In this document: piece after piece, positions 15,996 through 23,856 of the stretch
Numbering within the stretch: the first letter of the stretch is position 1
Layout of the letters: each line of letters begins with the position of its first letter
NCBI RefSeq assembly: GCF_001571245.1
Contig: NZ_BCTK01000007.1
Location: 372,001-436,000 of the forward strand
Reading direction: 5' to 3'
DNA length: 64,000 nt
From: Achromobacter piechaudii NBRC 102461
Lineage (GTDB): Bacteria; Pseudomonadota; Gammaproteobacteria; Burkholderiales; Burkholderiaceae_B
The notes under the pieces: generated by a model
Told to the model about the DNA's origin: nothing
The model's input: the letters and a program-made list of their open reading frames with translations, nothing else
Databases searched by the model: none
Made by a program: the position numbers and the translations under genes

Positions 15996-17081
15996 ATGAA
16001 AAAAGCTGTACTGCTGGCCGCCGTCGCGGCCGGGTTGGCCGCGGGGGCCGCACTGGGCGTTTTCGTGCCGCGCTGGCTTGCGCCTGGCGCGACGCCCGCC
16101 ACGCAGACCGCCGCCAAACCCGTCGCCGCGCCTGCCGCGCCCGTCCGGGTCGAGGTCGCCGCCGTCAAGGAAATTCCCTTCGCCCGTGGGCTGTCCGCCG
16201 TGGGCAGCCTGCGTTCGGACGAATCCGTCGTGCTGCGGCCCGAAGTGGTGGGCCGGATCCAGTCGATCGAATTCAAGGAAGGCCAGCCGGTGGCGCGTGG
16301 CCAGGTGCTGATCCGGCTGGACGATTCCGTGCCGCGCGCCGAATTGGCGCAGGCGCGCGCCAATCTGACGCTGGCGCAAAGCCATTATCGACGCGCCGTC
16401 GAACTGCAAGGCAAGGGTTTCGTCAGCCAGCAGGCCCGCGACGAATCGGCCAGCACGCTGAAGGTGCAGGAAGCCGCCGTGGCGCTGGCGCAGGCGCGAT
16501 TGGACAAGATGACGATTTCGGCGCCGTTCGGCGGCATCGTCGGATTGCGCAGTGTGTCCGTGGGCGATTACGTCAACCAGGGGCAGGATCTGGCGCCGCT
16601 GGAAGCGATCGACCCATTGAAGGTGGACTTTCGCGTACCCGAAATGTATTTGAGCAAAGTGGGCGTGGGCCAGCAGCTGACGCTGCGTCTGGACGCGCTG
16701 CCGGGCCAGGAACGGCAGGGGATTGTCTATGCCGTCAGCCCGCTGGTGGACGCGGGCGGCCGTTCCATCCTGCTGCGCGCCACGGTGGCCAACAAGGACG
16801 CGGTGCTGCGTCCCGGCATGTTCGCGCGCGTGCAACTGCTGTTCAACCAGGACAAGGCGCTGGTCGCGCCGGAAGCCGCGTTGTCGCCGTCGGGTGAAAC
16901 GCAGTACGTTTACCGGATCAAGGATGGGCGGGCTGAACGGCGCGAAGTCACCATCGGCGAGCGCCGCGAAGGCCGCGTCGAAATCCTGACCGGCGTTGCG
17001 GCGGGCGACCACCTCGTCGTGGCCGGCATCCAGCGCGTGACGGACGGCGCTGCCGTCAACGTCGTGGGCGGCGGCACGTGA
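15996..17081 (+). CDS. RND efflux periplasmic adaptor (membrane fusion protein)
   Basis: A 361-residue adaptor linking an RND pump to an outer-membrane channel. It starts with a single uncleaved or cleaved hydrophobic segment (AVLLAAVAAGLAAGAALGV), then PVRVEVAAVKEI, the lipoyl half-motifs LRPEVVGRIQSIEFKEGQ and ISAPFGGIVG flanking a coiled-coil hairpin (residues about 110-170), and a beta-barrel (VDFRVPEMYL). The C-terminal domain ends RVTDGAAVNVVGGGT. It is 33 bases ahead of the RND gene. No outer-membrane factor gene is adjacent, so the pump probably uses a channel encoded elsewhere. No regulator is adjacent either. Confidence 0.95.
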   Translation: MKKAVLLAAVAAGLAAGAALGVFVPRWLAPGATPATQTAAKPVAAPAAPVRVEVAAVKEIPFARGLSAVGSLRSDESVVLRPEVVGRIQSIEFKEGQPVARGQVLIRLDDSVPRAELAQARANLTLAQSHYRRAVELQGKGFVSQQARDESASTLKVQEAAVALAQARLDKMTISAPFGGIVGLRSVSVGDYVNQGQDLAPLEAIDPLKVDFRVPEMYLSKVGVGQQLTLRLDALPGQERQGIVYAVSPLVDAGGRSILLRATVANKDAVLRPGMFARVQLLFNQDKALVAPEAALSPSGETQYVYRIKDGRAERREVTIGERREGRVEILTGVAAGDHLVVAGIQRVTDGAAVNVVGGGT

Positions 17082-17114
17082 GCCCGGCCGCATCCTCTAT
17101 TCAGCGGTGACGCC

Positions 17115-20100
17115 ATGCGTATATCGGAAACCTGTATCAAGCGACCAGTGTTTGCGTCGGTTCTGTCGCTGATCATTGTCCTGATTGGCCTGATCTCGTA
17201 TTCGCGCCTGACCGTGCGCGAATATCCCAAGATCGACGAACCCATCGTCTCGGTCGACACCACCTACAAGGGCGCTTCGCCCGAGGTGATCGAGTCGCAG
17301 GTGACCAAGCCGCTGGAAGACCAGCTGGCCGGCATCGAAGGCGTGGACGTGATGACCTCGCGCAGCCGTTCCGAGCGCAGCCTGATCAACATCAAGTTCA
17401 ATCTGTCGCGCAACCCCGATGCGGCCGCCGCCGAGGTCCGCGACAAGGTTTCTCGGGCGCGGCGCTTCCTGCCCGATGAGATCGACGAGCCGATCATCGG
17501 CAAGGTCGAAGCCGACTCCCAGCCCATCATCTACATCGCCGTGGAGTCGGGCTCGTTCTCGGCGATCCAGACGTCCGACTACATCAATCGCTACATCAAG
17601 ACGCGGCTGTCCGTGTTGCCGGGCGCCGCCGAAGTGCGCGTGTTCGGCGAGCGGCTGCCGTCCATGCGCATCTACGTCGACCGCGACAAGCTCGCCGCCT
17701 ACGGCCTGACGGTTCAGGACGTGGAAGCCGCGCTGCGCAGCCAGAACGTCGAGATCCCCGCGGGCCGCATCGAATCGCGCGCGCGCGAATTCTCGGTGGT
17801 GTCGTCCACCGACCTGCAAACCCCCGCGCAGTTCGAAGATGTCATCGTGGCGAACGTGAAGGGCTATCCCGTGCGGCTGCGCGACGTCTCGAAAGTCGAG
17901 ATCGGCGCGGCCAGCGACCGTGTGCTGTCGCGTTTCAACGGCAAGCCGGCCATCAACATCGGGGTGACGCGCCAGTCCACCGCCAACCCGCTGGAGCTGT
18001 CCAAGGCGGCGCGCCAGGAAATCGAACGGCTGAACGAGACGCTGCCGGCCGGCATGAAGCTGACCATCGCCTACGACTCGTCGGTGTTCATCGAGCGCTC
18101 CATCGATTCGGTCTTTCACACCATCGGCGAAGCCATCATCCTGGTGGTGCTGGTGATCTTCTTCTTTCTGCGCAACCTGCGCGCCAGCATCATCCCCATC
18201 GTCACGATTCCCGTGTCGCTGGTGGGCGCGTGCGCGCTGATGTATTTCTTCGGGTTCTCGATCAACACCTTGACCTTGCTGGCCATGGTGCTGGCCATCG
18301 GCCTGGTGGTGGACGACGCGATCGTCGTGCTGGAGAACATCTACCGGCACATTGAAGAGGGCATGCCGCGCAAGGAAGCCGCGCTGCGCGGATCCAAGGA
18401 AATCGGCTTTGCCGTGGTGGCGATGACGATGACGCTGGTCACCGTATATGCGCCGCTGGCGTTTGCGACGGGCCGCACCGGTCGGCTGTTCATTGAATTT
18501 GCGCTGGCGCTGGCGGGCGCGGTGCTGGTGTCGGGCTTCGTGGCGCTGACCCTGACGCCGATGATGTGTTCGGTACTGCTGCGCCATCAAAGCAGCCATA
18601 GCCGCTGGTACAACCTGATCGAAGGCTGGCTCAACGGTTTGAGCAACGGCTATCGCCGGCTGCTGGGCGCATCGCTGCGGCACCGTTGGCTGGTGGTGGT
18701 GATCGGCGTGGCGGTGGCGCTGGGCAGCGGCGTCTTGTTCAAGGTGGTCAAAAGCGAATTGGCGCCCATCGAAGACCGGGGCGTGGTGTTCGGCATCGTC
18801 AGCTCGCCCGAAGGCGCAACGCTTAACTACACGCTGGACAGCATGTTAGGCATCGAGAAATTCTATTCAGAGATTTCGGAAGCCAGCGGAAGCCAGGTCA
18901 CGGTGGGCTTTCCGACCGTGACGGACGGCACGGCCATCCTGCGCCTGAAACCTTGGGAAGAACGCGAGCGCAAGCAGCAGGCCATCACGCAGCAGCTACA
19001 GCCGCAATTCGCATCGCTGCCAGGCGTGCGGGCGTTCCCAACCAATCCGCCGTCGCTGGGGCAGTCGGCCCGTTCCAAGCCGGTGGAATTCATCATCATG
19101 AGCCAGGCGTCCTACGCCGAGCTGGCCCGCCTGACCGACGTGTTCCTGACCGAGTTGCGCAAGTATCCCGGTTTGTTGAACCTGGACACGGACCTGCGCC
19201 TGAACACGCCTGAATTGCGGGTGCGCGTGGACCGCGACAAGATGGCGGACGTTGGCGCGAACGTGGATACCGTCGGCCGCACGCTTGAAACGATGCTGGG
19301 CGGGCGCCAGGTGACGCGCTACAAGGACGAAGGCGAGCAGTACGACGTCATCGTGCAGGTGACGCCGCGCGACCGCGCGACGCCCACCGATATCTCGGGC
19401 ATCTATGTGCGCGCCCGGGATGGCAGCATGGTGCAACTGGACAACCTGCTGGGCGTGCACGAAGGCGTGTCGCCGCAGTCGCTGAACCACTTCAACCGCC
19501 TGCGCGCCGTGAAGATCGATGCGGCGGTTGCGCCGGGCTACGCGCTGGGCGAGGTCCTGACGCATATGCATCAGGTGGCGCGCGATGTGCTGCCCAACAC
19601 CATCGTCACCGACCTGGACGGCCAGTCGCGCGAATTCCGTGATTCGTCGGGCAGCATCTACCTGGTGTTCGGCATGGCCCTGGCCTTCATCTACCTGGTG
19701 CTGGCTGCTCAGTTCGAAAGCTGGCGCAACCCATTCATCATCATGCTGTCGGTGCCGCTGTCGATGACAGGGGCGTTGCTGGCGCTGTGGTTGACCGGCG
19801 GCACGCTGTCCATCTACAGCCAGATCGGCCTGATCACGCTGGTGGGGCTGATTACCAAGCACGGCATTCTTATCGTGGAATTCACGAACCAGCTGCGCGA
19901 TGAGGGCAAGGAGCTGTTCGCCGCCGTCACCGAGGCCAGCGTGCTGCGCTTGCGCCCGATCCTGATGACCACGGGCGCCATGGTGCTGGGCACCGTGCCC
20001 TTGGCGCTGTCCACGGGCGCGGGGGCGGAATCGCGCCAGCAGATCGGGTGGGTACTGGTCGGCGGGCTGTTGCTGGGTACACTACTGACCTTGTTCGTCG

Positions 20101-20231
20101 TGCCGGTGGCCTATACGCTGATTGCCACCGCACGCAAGAAACCCGGCCATGCCGGCAGTGCAGAGCATCCTCCGGCAGCAACGCCGGGGGGCCAGACGCC
20201 GCCGGCCTCGGCCAATGCAGCGTCGGAATAA
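17115..20231 (+). CDS. RND multidrug efflux permease (AcrB superfamily, HAE-1 type)
   Basis: A 1038-residue inner-membrane pump driven by proton import. It starts ISETCIKRPVFASVLSL, the classic RND opening. Twelve membrane segments are arranged as one plus five, twice. The proton-relay aspartates are in LVVDDAIVVLEN (around residue 405) and the relay lysine in GLITKHGILIVEF (around 915). Two large periplasmic loops lie between TM1-2 and TM7-8. The C terminus is a Pro/Ala-rich tail. It resembles MexK/VexF-like pumps without a dedicated channel. The dnaQ start lies only three bases after its stop, so dnaQ may be read from this operon. Substrates are unknown. Confidence 0.95.
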   Translation: MRISETCIKRPVFASVLSLIIVLIGLISYSRLTVREYPKIDEPIVSVDTTYKGASPEVIESQVTKPLEDQLAGIEGVDVMTSRSRSERSLINIKFNLSRNPDAAAAEVRDKVSRARRFLPDEIDEPIIGKVEADSQPIIYIAVESGSFSAIQTSDYINRYIKTRLSVLPGAAEVRVFGERLPSMRIYVDRDKLAAYGLTVQDVEAALRSQNVEIPAGRIESRAREFSVVSSTDLQTPAQFEDVIVANVKGYPVRLRDVSKVEIGAASDRVLSRFNGKPAINIGVTRQSTANPLELSKAARQEIERLNETLPAGMKLTIAYDSSVFIERSIDSVFHTIGEAIILVVLVIFFFLRNLRASIIPIVTIPVSLVGACALMYFFGFSINTLTLLAMVLAIGLVVDDAIVVLENIYRHIEEGMPRKEAALRGSKEIGFAVVAMTMTLVTVYAPLAFATGRTGRLFIEFALALAGAVLVSGFVALTLTPMMCSVLLRHQSSHSRWYNLIEGWLNGLSNGYRRLLGASLRHRWLVVVIGVAVALGSGVLFKVVKSELAPIEDRGVVFGIVSSPEGATLNYTLDSMLGIEKFYSEISEASGSQVTVGFPTVTDGTAILRLKPWEERERKQQAITQQLQPQFASLPGVRAFPTNPPSLGQSARSKPVEFIIMSQASYAELARLTDVFLTELRKYPGLLNLDTDLRLNTPELRVRVDRDKMADVGANVDTVGRTLETMLGGRQVTRYKDEGEQYDVIVQVTPRDRATPTDISGIYVRARDGSMVQLDNLLGVHEGVSPQSLNHFNRLRAVKIDAAVAPGYALGEVLTHMHQVARDVLPNTIVTDLDGQSREFRDSSGSIYLVFGMALAFIYLVLAAQFESWRNPFIIMLSVPLSMTGALLALWLTGGTLSIYSQIGLITLVGLITKHGILIVEFTNQLRDEGKELFAAVTEASVLRLRPILMTTGAMVLGTVPLALSTGAGAESRQQIGWVLVGGLLLGTLLTLFVVPVAYTLIATARKKPGHAGSAEHPPAATPGGQTPPASANAASE

Positions 20232-20234
20232 GTC

Positions 20235-20954
20235 ATGCGCCAGATCATCTTTGACACGGAAACCACCGGATTGGACCCTGCCCAGGGTCATCGCATCGTT
20301 GAAATCGGTTGTGTGGAAATGGTCAACCGGATGTCCACCGGCAACAACCTGCACATCTACCTGAACCCGGATCGCGACAGCGACCCGGAAGCCTTGGCCG
20401 TGCACGGGCTGACCACCGAATTCCTCTCCGACAAGCCGCGCTTTGCCGACGTCGTGGATGAGTTCGTCAAGTTCATCCAGGGCGCGGAACTCATCGCGCA
20501 CAACGCCGCGTTCGACGTGAAGTTCTTCAACGCCGAACTCGCCAAGACGGGCCGTGGCCCGATCACCGAGTACTGCGAGACGGTCACCGATTCGCTGCTG
20601 CACGCGCGCTCGCTGTTCCCGGGCAAGCGCAATTCGCTGGACGCGCTGTGCGACCGCTTCGGCATTTCGAACGCCCACCGCACGCTGCACGGCGCTTTGC
20701 TTGACTCGCAGTTGCTGGCCGAAGTCTGGCTGGCCATGACGCGCGGCCAGGATGCGCTGCTGATCGACGTGGACGACAACGACGGCGCGGGCAGCGATGG
20801 CATTGTGCTGGCAAAATTCGATGCGTCGGGGCTGGTGGTGATCAAGGCCGCCGATGACGAGCTGGCTGAACACGAGGCCTATCTGGCGGCGCTGGACAAG
20901 TCGGTGGGCGGCGAGTGCGTGTGGCGCAAGCTGGACGCGCCCGTTGCCGCATAA
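20235..20954 (+). CDS. dnaQ: DNA polymerase III epsilon subunit, 3'-5' proofreading exonuclease
   Basis: Epsilon is the proofreading subunit of the replicative polymerase core. The 239-residue protein has the DEDDh exonuclease motifs: FDTETTGLDP, the HNAAFDVKFF block and HRTLHGALLDSQLLAEVW with the catalytic His and Asp. The C terminus, which binds the alpha subunit, is present though divergent. It sits three bases after the RND stop; in E. coli it is next to rnhA, so the efflux pair appears to have been inserted between rnhA and dnaQ. It is followed by a tRNA gene, as in E. coli, but for valine instead of aspartate. Confidence 0.96.
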   Translation: MRQIIFDTETTGLDPAQGHRIVEIGCVEMVNRMSTGNNLHIYLNPDRDSDPEALAVHGLTTEFLSDKPRFADVVDEFVKFIQGAELIAHNAAFDVKFFNAELAKTGRGPITEYCETVTDSLLHARSLFPGKRNSLDALCDRFGISNAHRTLHGALLDSQLLAEVWLAMTRGQDALLIDVDDNDGAGSDGIVLAKFDASGLVVIKAADDELAEHEAYLAALDKSVGGECVWRKLDAPVAA

Positions 20955-20973
20955 ACATTATTCTTTGCCCGAC

Positions 20974-21003
20974 TTGCGCACGTTTTAAAAAACATGCTAT
21001 TAT
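20974..21003 (+). promoter_or_regulatory. promoter of tRNA-Val
   Basis: TTGCGC (20974-20979) and TATTAT (20998-21003) with an 18-base spacer and an extended TG one base before the -10. The tRNA begins 13 bases later. Confidence 0.6.
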
Positions 21004-21016
21004 TTCGCCTCTTTCA

Positions 21017-21091
21017 GGGTGGTTAGCTCAGTGGTAGAGCACTGCCTTCACACGGCAGGGGTCACAAGTTCGAAACTTGTACCACCCACCA
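21017..21091 (+). tRNA. tRNA-Val, anticodon CAC
   Basis: A complete 75-base cloverleaf: acceptor GGGTGGT / ACCACCC, D stem GCTC/GAGC, anticodon stem CTGCC/GGCAG with loop TTCACAC giving anticodon CAC (reads GUG), T stem ACAAG/CTTGT with TTCGAAA loop, discriminator A and an encoded CCA end. It is followed by a strong terminator at 21172. No integrase or duplicated tRNA end is visible, so this tRNA is not occupied by an island here. Confidence 0.97.
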
Positions 21092-21171
21092 AAGACCTTT
21101 AAGGAAGATTCTTTAAGGCGTCATTGGTACAAAGACTGAAAGAGAAAAAAGAAAAGAAAAAAGCAAAACAG

Positions 21172-21197
21172 GCCAACCTTAATCGGTTGGCTTTTTT
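21172..21197 (+). terminator. tRNA-Val terminator
   Basis: GCCAACC / GGTTGGC with a TTAATC loop followed by six T residues; a model intrinsic terminator 80 bases after the tRNA. Confidence 0.9.
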
Positions 21198-21435
21198 GTT
21201 TCTGTTGGCGTTGTTGTTGGCTTTGGCGGAGTTGGCTTTTGTGCGCGCTCGCGCCGCGTAGCGATCTACCTACCCATGACGATGGGGTTTTATTGATCTG
21301 GCGCAATTGTGCTTGCCTGGCCCGCGCTACAACAAGACGATGAGCCCTTATCATCGCTGTACGGCAACCTGAAAGATGGTCCCCAACTCAAAAGAAAATC
21401 CTTTCGAGGAAGCTGCCGGAGCATAGGAGACGTCC
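21198..21435. other. non-coding interval with degenerate GTTGGC copies
   Basis: About 240 bases without a gene. The first 50 contain several degraded copies of the GTTGGC(TTT) sequence found in the terminator arm (near 21205, 21214 and 21228), suggesting slippage or duplication of the terminator. The rest should hold the promoter of the small gene at 21436. Confidence 0.5.
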
Positions 21436-21603
21436 ATGCACGAGAACACCAATACCATGTTGATCATCATCGTCACGGGCGTGGCGATGATGCTGATCGG
21501 CTTCGGGTTACGCGATCGCAATATCGGAATGGGTCTGATGGGCCTGGGCTTGATCACCGCCATCGGCTCCATCATCTACAAGGCCTACATCACTTTTTAT
21601 TGA
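21436..21603 (+). CDS. 55-residue membrane protein of unknown function
   Basis: A short frame starting at the ATG at 21436 with a strong ribosome site (AGGAGA seven bases upstream) and ending at TGA 21601-21603. The protein begins MHENTNTM and has two hydrophobic helices, [17 protein letters not shown] and [18 protein letters not shown], separated by a charged turn (RDRN), so it is predicted to be a hairpin membrane protein with both ends on the same side. Its 3' end overlaps the convergent YaiI-like gene by 14 bases. I do not recognise a family; the ribosome site, the two clean helices and the GC-rich codon use argue for a real gene. Confidence 0.7.
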   Translation: MHENTNTMLIIIVTGVAMMLIGFGLRDRNIGMGLMGLGLITAIGSIIYKAYITFY

Positions 21604-22042
21604 GGCGCGCCAGCAGCGTATCGAGCTGGTTGGCGAAGGCCTTGCGGTCGGCCTGGCTGAACGAGGACGGGCCGCCCGTGTCCACGCCGCTTGCCCGCAG
21701 CTCTTCCATCATGTCGCGCACCGCCAGCCGTTCACGGATGGTCTCGGGCGAATAGCGTTCGCCTCGCGGGTTCAGCGCCATGGCGCCCTTGGCCAGCACG
21801 TCGGCGGCCAGCGGGATGTCGGCGGTGATGACCAGATCGCCCGGCTCCGCGCGTTCAACAATGTGCGCATCCGCCACGTCAAAGCCGCGCGGCACCTGCA
21901 CCGCCCGGATCAGCGGCGAAGGTGGCGTGGATAAAGGCTGGTTGGCCACCAGGGTCAAGGGCACCTGCCAGCGCTGCGCGGCGCGGAACAGGATGTCCTT
22001 GATGACCACCGGACACGCGTCCGCATCGACCCAGATATGCAT
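21590..22042 (-). CDS. YaiI/YqxD-family protein (DUF188)
   Basis: A 150-residue member of the DUF188 family, a PIN-like fold with unknown biochemical role. It starts [16 protein letters not shown] with the conserved DADACP metal-binding-like motif, followed by [38 protein letters not shown] and the C-terminal [20 protein letters not shown] signature. Length is normal. The next gene upstream (22049-22315) ends six bases before its start, so the two are likely co-transcribed. Its 3' end overlaps the small membrane gene on the other strand. Confidence 0.93.
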   Translation of the reverse strand: MHIWVDADACPVVIKDILFRAAQRWQVPLTLVANQPLSTPPSPLIRAVQVPRGFDVADAHIVERAEPGDLVITADIPLAADVLAKGAMALNPRGERYSPETIRERLAVRDMMEELRASGVDTGGPSSFSQADRKAFANQLDTLLARLNKK

Positions 22043-22048
22043 GAGGGC

Positions 22049-22315
22049 TTATTCGCCCAACGCTTTTTGCAGGACTTCGGCCACGATGTCGTTCGTGGAG
22101 ACGCCGCGTTCGGCCGCCAGCGCGCGCAGCTTGTCGGCGTGCGCTTGCGACAGCTTCAGCGGGAACGGCACCAGGCCGGCTGCTTGATCAAGCTTGCGCT
22201 GTTCGCGGCGGTCGGGCGCTTGCGAGGCCACGCCGAAGCGGTCGGGCGTGGCGGATTGCTTGAGTTGGCCGGCCAGCTTGAGGGCCTGGTTTTTTTGAAG
22301 GTCGAATTTGTTCAT
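22049..22315 (-). CDS. small protein with ribbon-helix-helix-like C terminus
   Basis: An 88-residue basic protein with no recognised name. The N-terminal half is Gln/Lys-rich and probably flexible (LQKNQALKLAGQLKQS). The last 40 residues, starting VPFPLKLSQAHADKL, read as a beta strand followed by two helices (ADKLRALAAERG, STNDIVAEVLQKAL), the layout of ribbon-helix-helix DNA-binding proteins. It lies six bases upstream of the YaiI-like gene on the same strand. A transcriptional role is a guess from fold alone; no toxin partner is next to it. Confidence 0.6.
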   Translation of the reverse strand: MNKFDLQKNQALKLAGQLKQSATPDRFGVASQAPDRREQRKLDQAAGLVPFPLKLSQAHADKLRALAAERGVSTNDIVAEVLQKALGE

Positions 22316-22357
22316 GGAAATTCCTGATTAGGAGCGCAATCATAAGCGCATCCGGCA

Positions 22358-23854
22358 TCAGCGCGGTTTGGCCAGCTCCAATGCCGCCAAACCTTCCTCG
22401 GCCCCGTCGTGCAGCGGGATGGTCAGCCCGCGTCGCGCGTTGGCAATCGATACCTGCGCGCCCTGCGTCGAGCCGGCGGCCAGCAGATCCTGGCCCGTCT
22501 GGTAGACGGCGCGCACCACCATCAATGCTTCGTCGCGAGTCAGGTTCGACGTGGTCAGCAACAGCGCGGCCGTACCCACCGTAGGAATGGCCGCGGTCTG
22601 GTTGGGGTAGGTGTCGGAGGCGATTTCCAGCGGCATCAGCGCGCTGTCGCCAGCGGTCAGGGATTTGATGGCGGCGGGGTCCAGCGGCAGCAGTTTCAGC
22701 CGAGCTTCGGTCAGCGCGTCGCGCAGCGGCGTGGCGGGCACGCCGATGACCTGTGCGGCGGCGTCCACCGTGCCGGCGTTCAGCGCGGGCAGCGCGGCGG
22801 CGAAAGGCGTGTCGACCGCCGTATAGTCGCGCCCGGCTTCCAGGCCGTGGGCGGCCAGCACGGATTGCAGCGTGGCCCGCACCGCAGAGCCCTCGGGGCC
22901 AAGAGCAATGGTCTTGCCCTTCAGGTCGCGCACGCCGCGCAGGGCGGGGTCGTCGCGCACCACGATGTGAACCAGTTCGGGGTACAGGCTGCCCAGCGCG
23001 CGCAGGCTGCCGAATGGCCCCTGGTCGGCGAAGGGGCCGCGCCCTTCGTACGCCAGCCGCGCGGTGTCGGCCTGCGCCAGCCCGACGACGGCGTCTCCAC
23101 TGCGCAACAAGGCGATGTTTTCCGCGCCGCCGCCCGTGATGAGCGGCGTGACGCGGATTTGCCGCGAACGCGCCACTTCGGCAAGCGCGCGAGCAAAGGC
23201 AACGTATTCGCCCCGGTCCGGGCCGCCTGCCAGCGGATAGCCTTGCTGCAAACGAGCCAGCCGGCCATTGATGCGAGCCACCGAGCGTTCCAGTTCCTGC
23301 TGCACCACGGACTGAGCGGTGCTTGAGGCGCTGTAGGCGACCGAGTGGGTGATCTGGTCCAGCGTGTCCAGCAGCCGCCGCGTGACGGGCGGAGGCGCGC
23401 CGGTATCCAGCGACGGCGCTTCGGCGGCCTTGAAGCCAGCGGGCACGACGCGCTTCCAGGAGTCACCGTCTTTGCGATAGATGGCGCTGGCATGCGCCAC
23501 GATCCGGTCTCCGGTCTTGTTGCCGCCGGATTTCACGCCGGTAATGCTGCGCGGGCCCGCGCCCAGCAAGGTCACGAGCGATGCCGCGCCGGGTTGGTCC
23601 CAGGCGCCCAGGGCGACGTCGCGGTCCAGGGTCAATTCGACGTCGTAATACACCACGCGGCGGCTTTCGCCAGGAGGCGCGTTGCTGTCGCTGGCGGAGC
23701 CCCTGCGCTTGAGGTCGGTGATGCGGAAAATGTCTTTGCCATAGGCTGTGGACAAGGCGGTGGCGACGTCGCTGCGCAGCGCATCGGCGTCGGGCGCGCG
23801 GCCGCAGGCAGCCAGCATCAGGCACAGCGCGATCAGAATCAGGCGTTTGAACAT
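22358..23854 (-). CDS. TAXI-family solute-binding lipoprotein
   Basis: A 498-residue lipoprotein (lipobox LAAC, ATG at 23854). Residues 20-175 form an N-terminal domain I do not recognise, with DIFRITDLKRRG and VELTLDRDV. The C-terminal 290 residues match TAXI-type TRAP binding proteins: RIRVTPLIT-like GGGAENIALLRSG, DAVVGLAQADTA, RDLKGKTIALGPEGSAVR and TVDAAAQVIGVP. TAXI proteins usually feed a TRAP DctQM membrane pair, but none is here. Instead the gene starts two bases after gltS, a sodium/glutamate symporter, so the two are almost certainly translated together. The binding protein may hand its substrate to GltS or act as a sensor; this is inference. Confidence 0.85.
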   Translation of the reverse strand: MFKRLILIALCLMLAACGRAPDADALRSDVATALSTAYGKDIFRITDLKRRGSASDSNAPPGESRRVVYYDVELTLDRDVALGAWDQPGAASLVTLLGAGPRSITGVKSGGNKTGDRIVAHASAIYRKDGDSWKRVVPAGFKAAEAPSLDTGAPPPVTRRLLDTLDQITHSVAYSASSTAQSVVQQELERSVARINGRLARLQQGYPLAGGPDRGEYVAFARALAEVARSRQIRVTPLITGGGAENIALLRSGDAVVGLAQADTARLAYEGRGPFADQGPFGSLRALGSLYPELVHIVVRDDPALRGVRDLKGKTIALGPEGSAVRATLQSVLAAHGLEAGRDYTAVDTPFAAALPALNAGTVDAAAQVIGVPATPLRDALTEARLKLLPLDPAAIKSLTAGDSALMPLEIASDTYPNQTAAIPTVGTAALLLTTSNLTRDEALMVVRAVYQTGQDLLAAGSTQGAQVSIANARRGLTIPLHDGAEEGLAALELAKPR

Positions 23855-23856
23855 GG

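Noticed and set aside
21017-21091. tRNA-Val as an attachment site for a mobile island
   Set aside because: No integrase, no repeated tRNA 3' end and ordinary genes on both sides.
21097-21118. CTTTAAGG direct repeat after the tRNA as a mobile-element footprint
   Set aside because: Only eight bases with a six-base spacer, and nothing between the copies.
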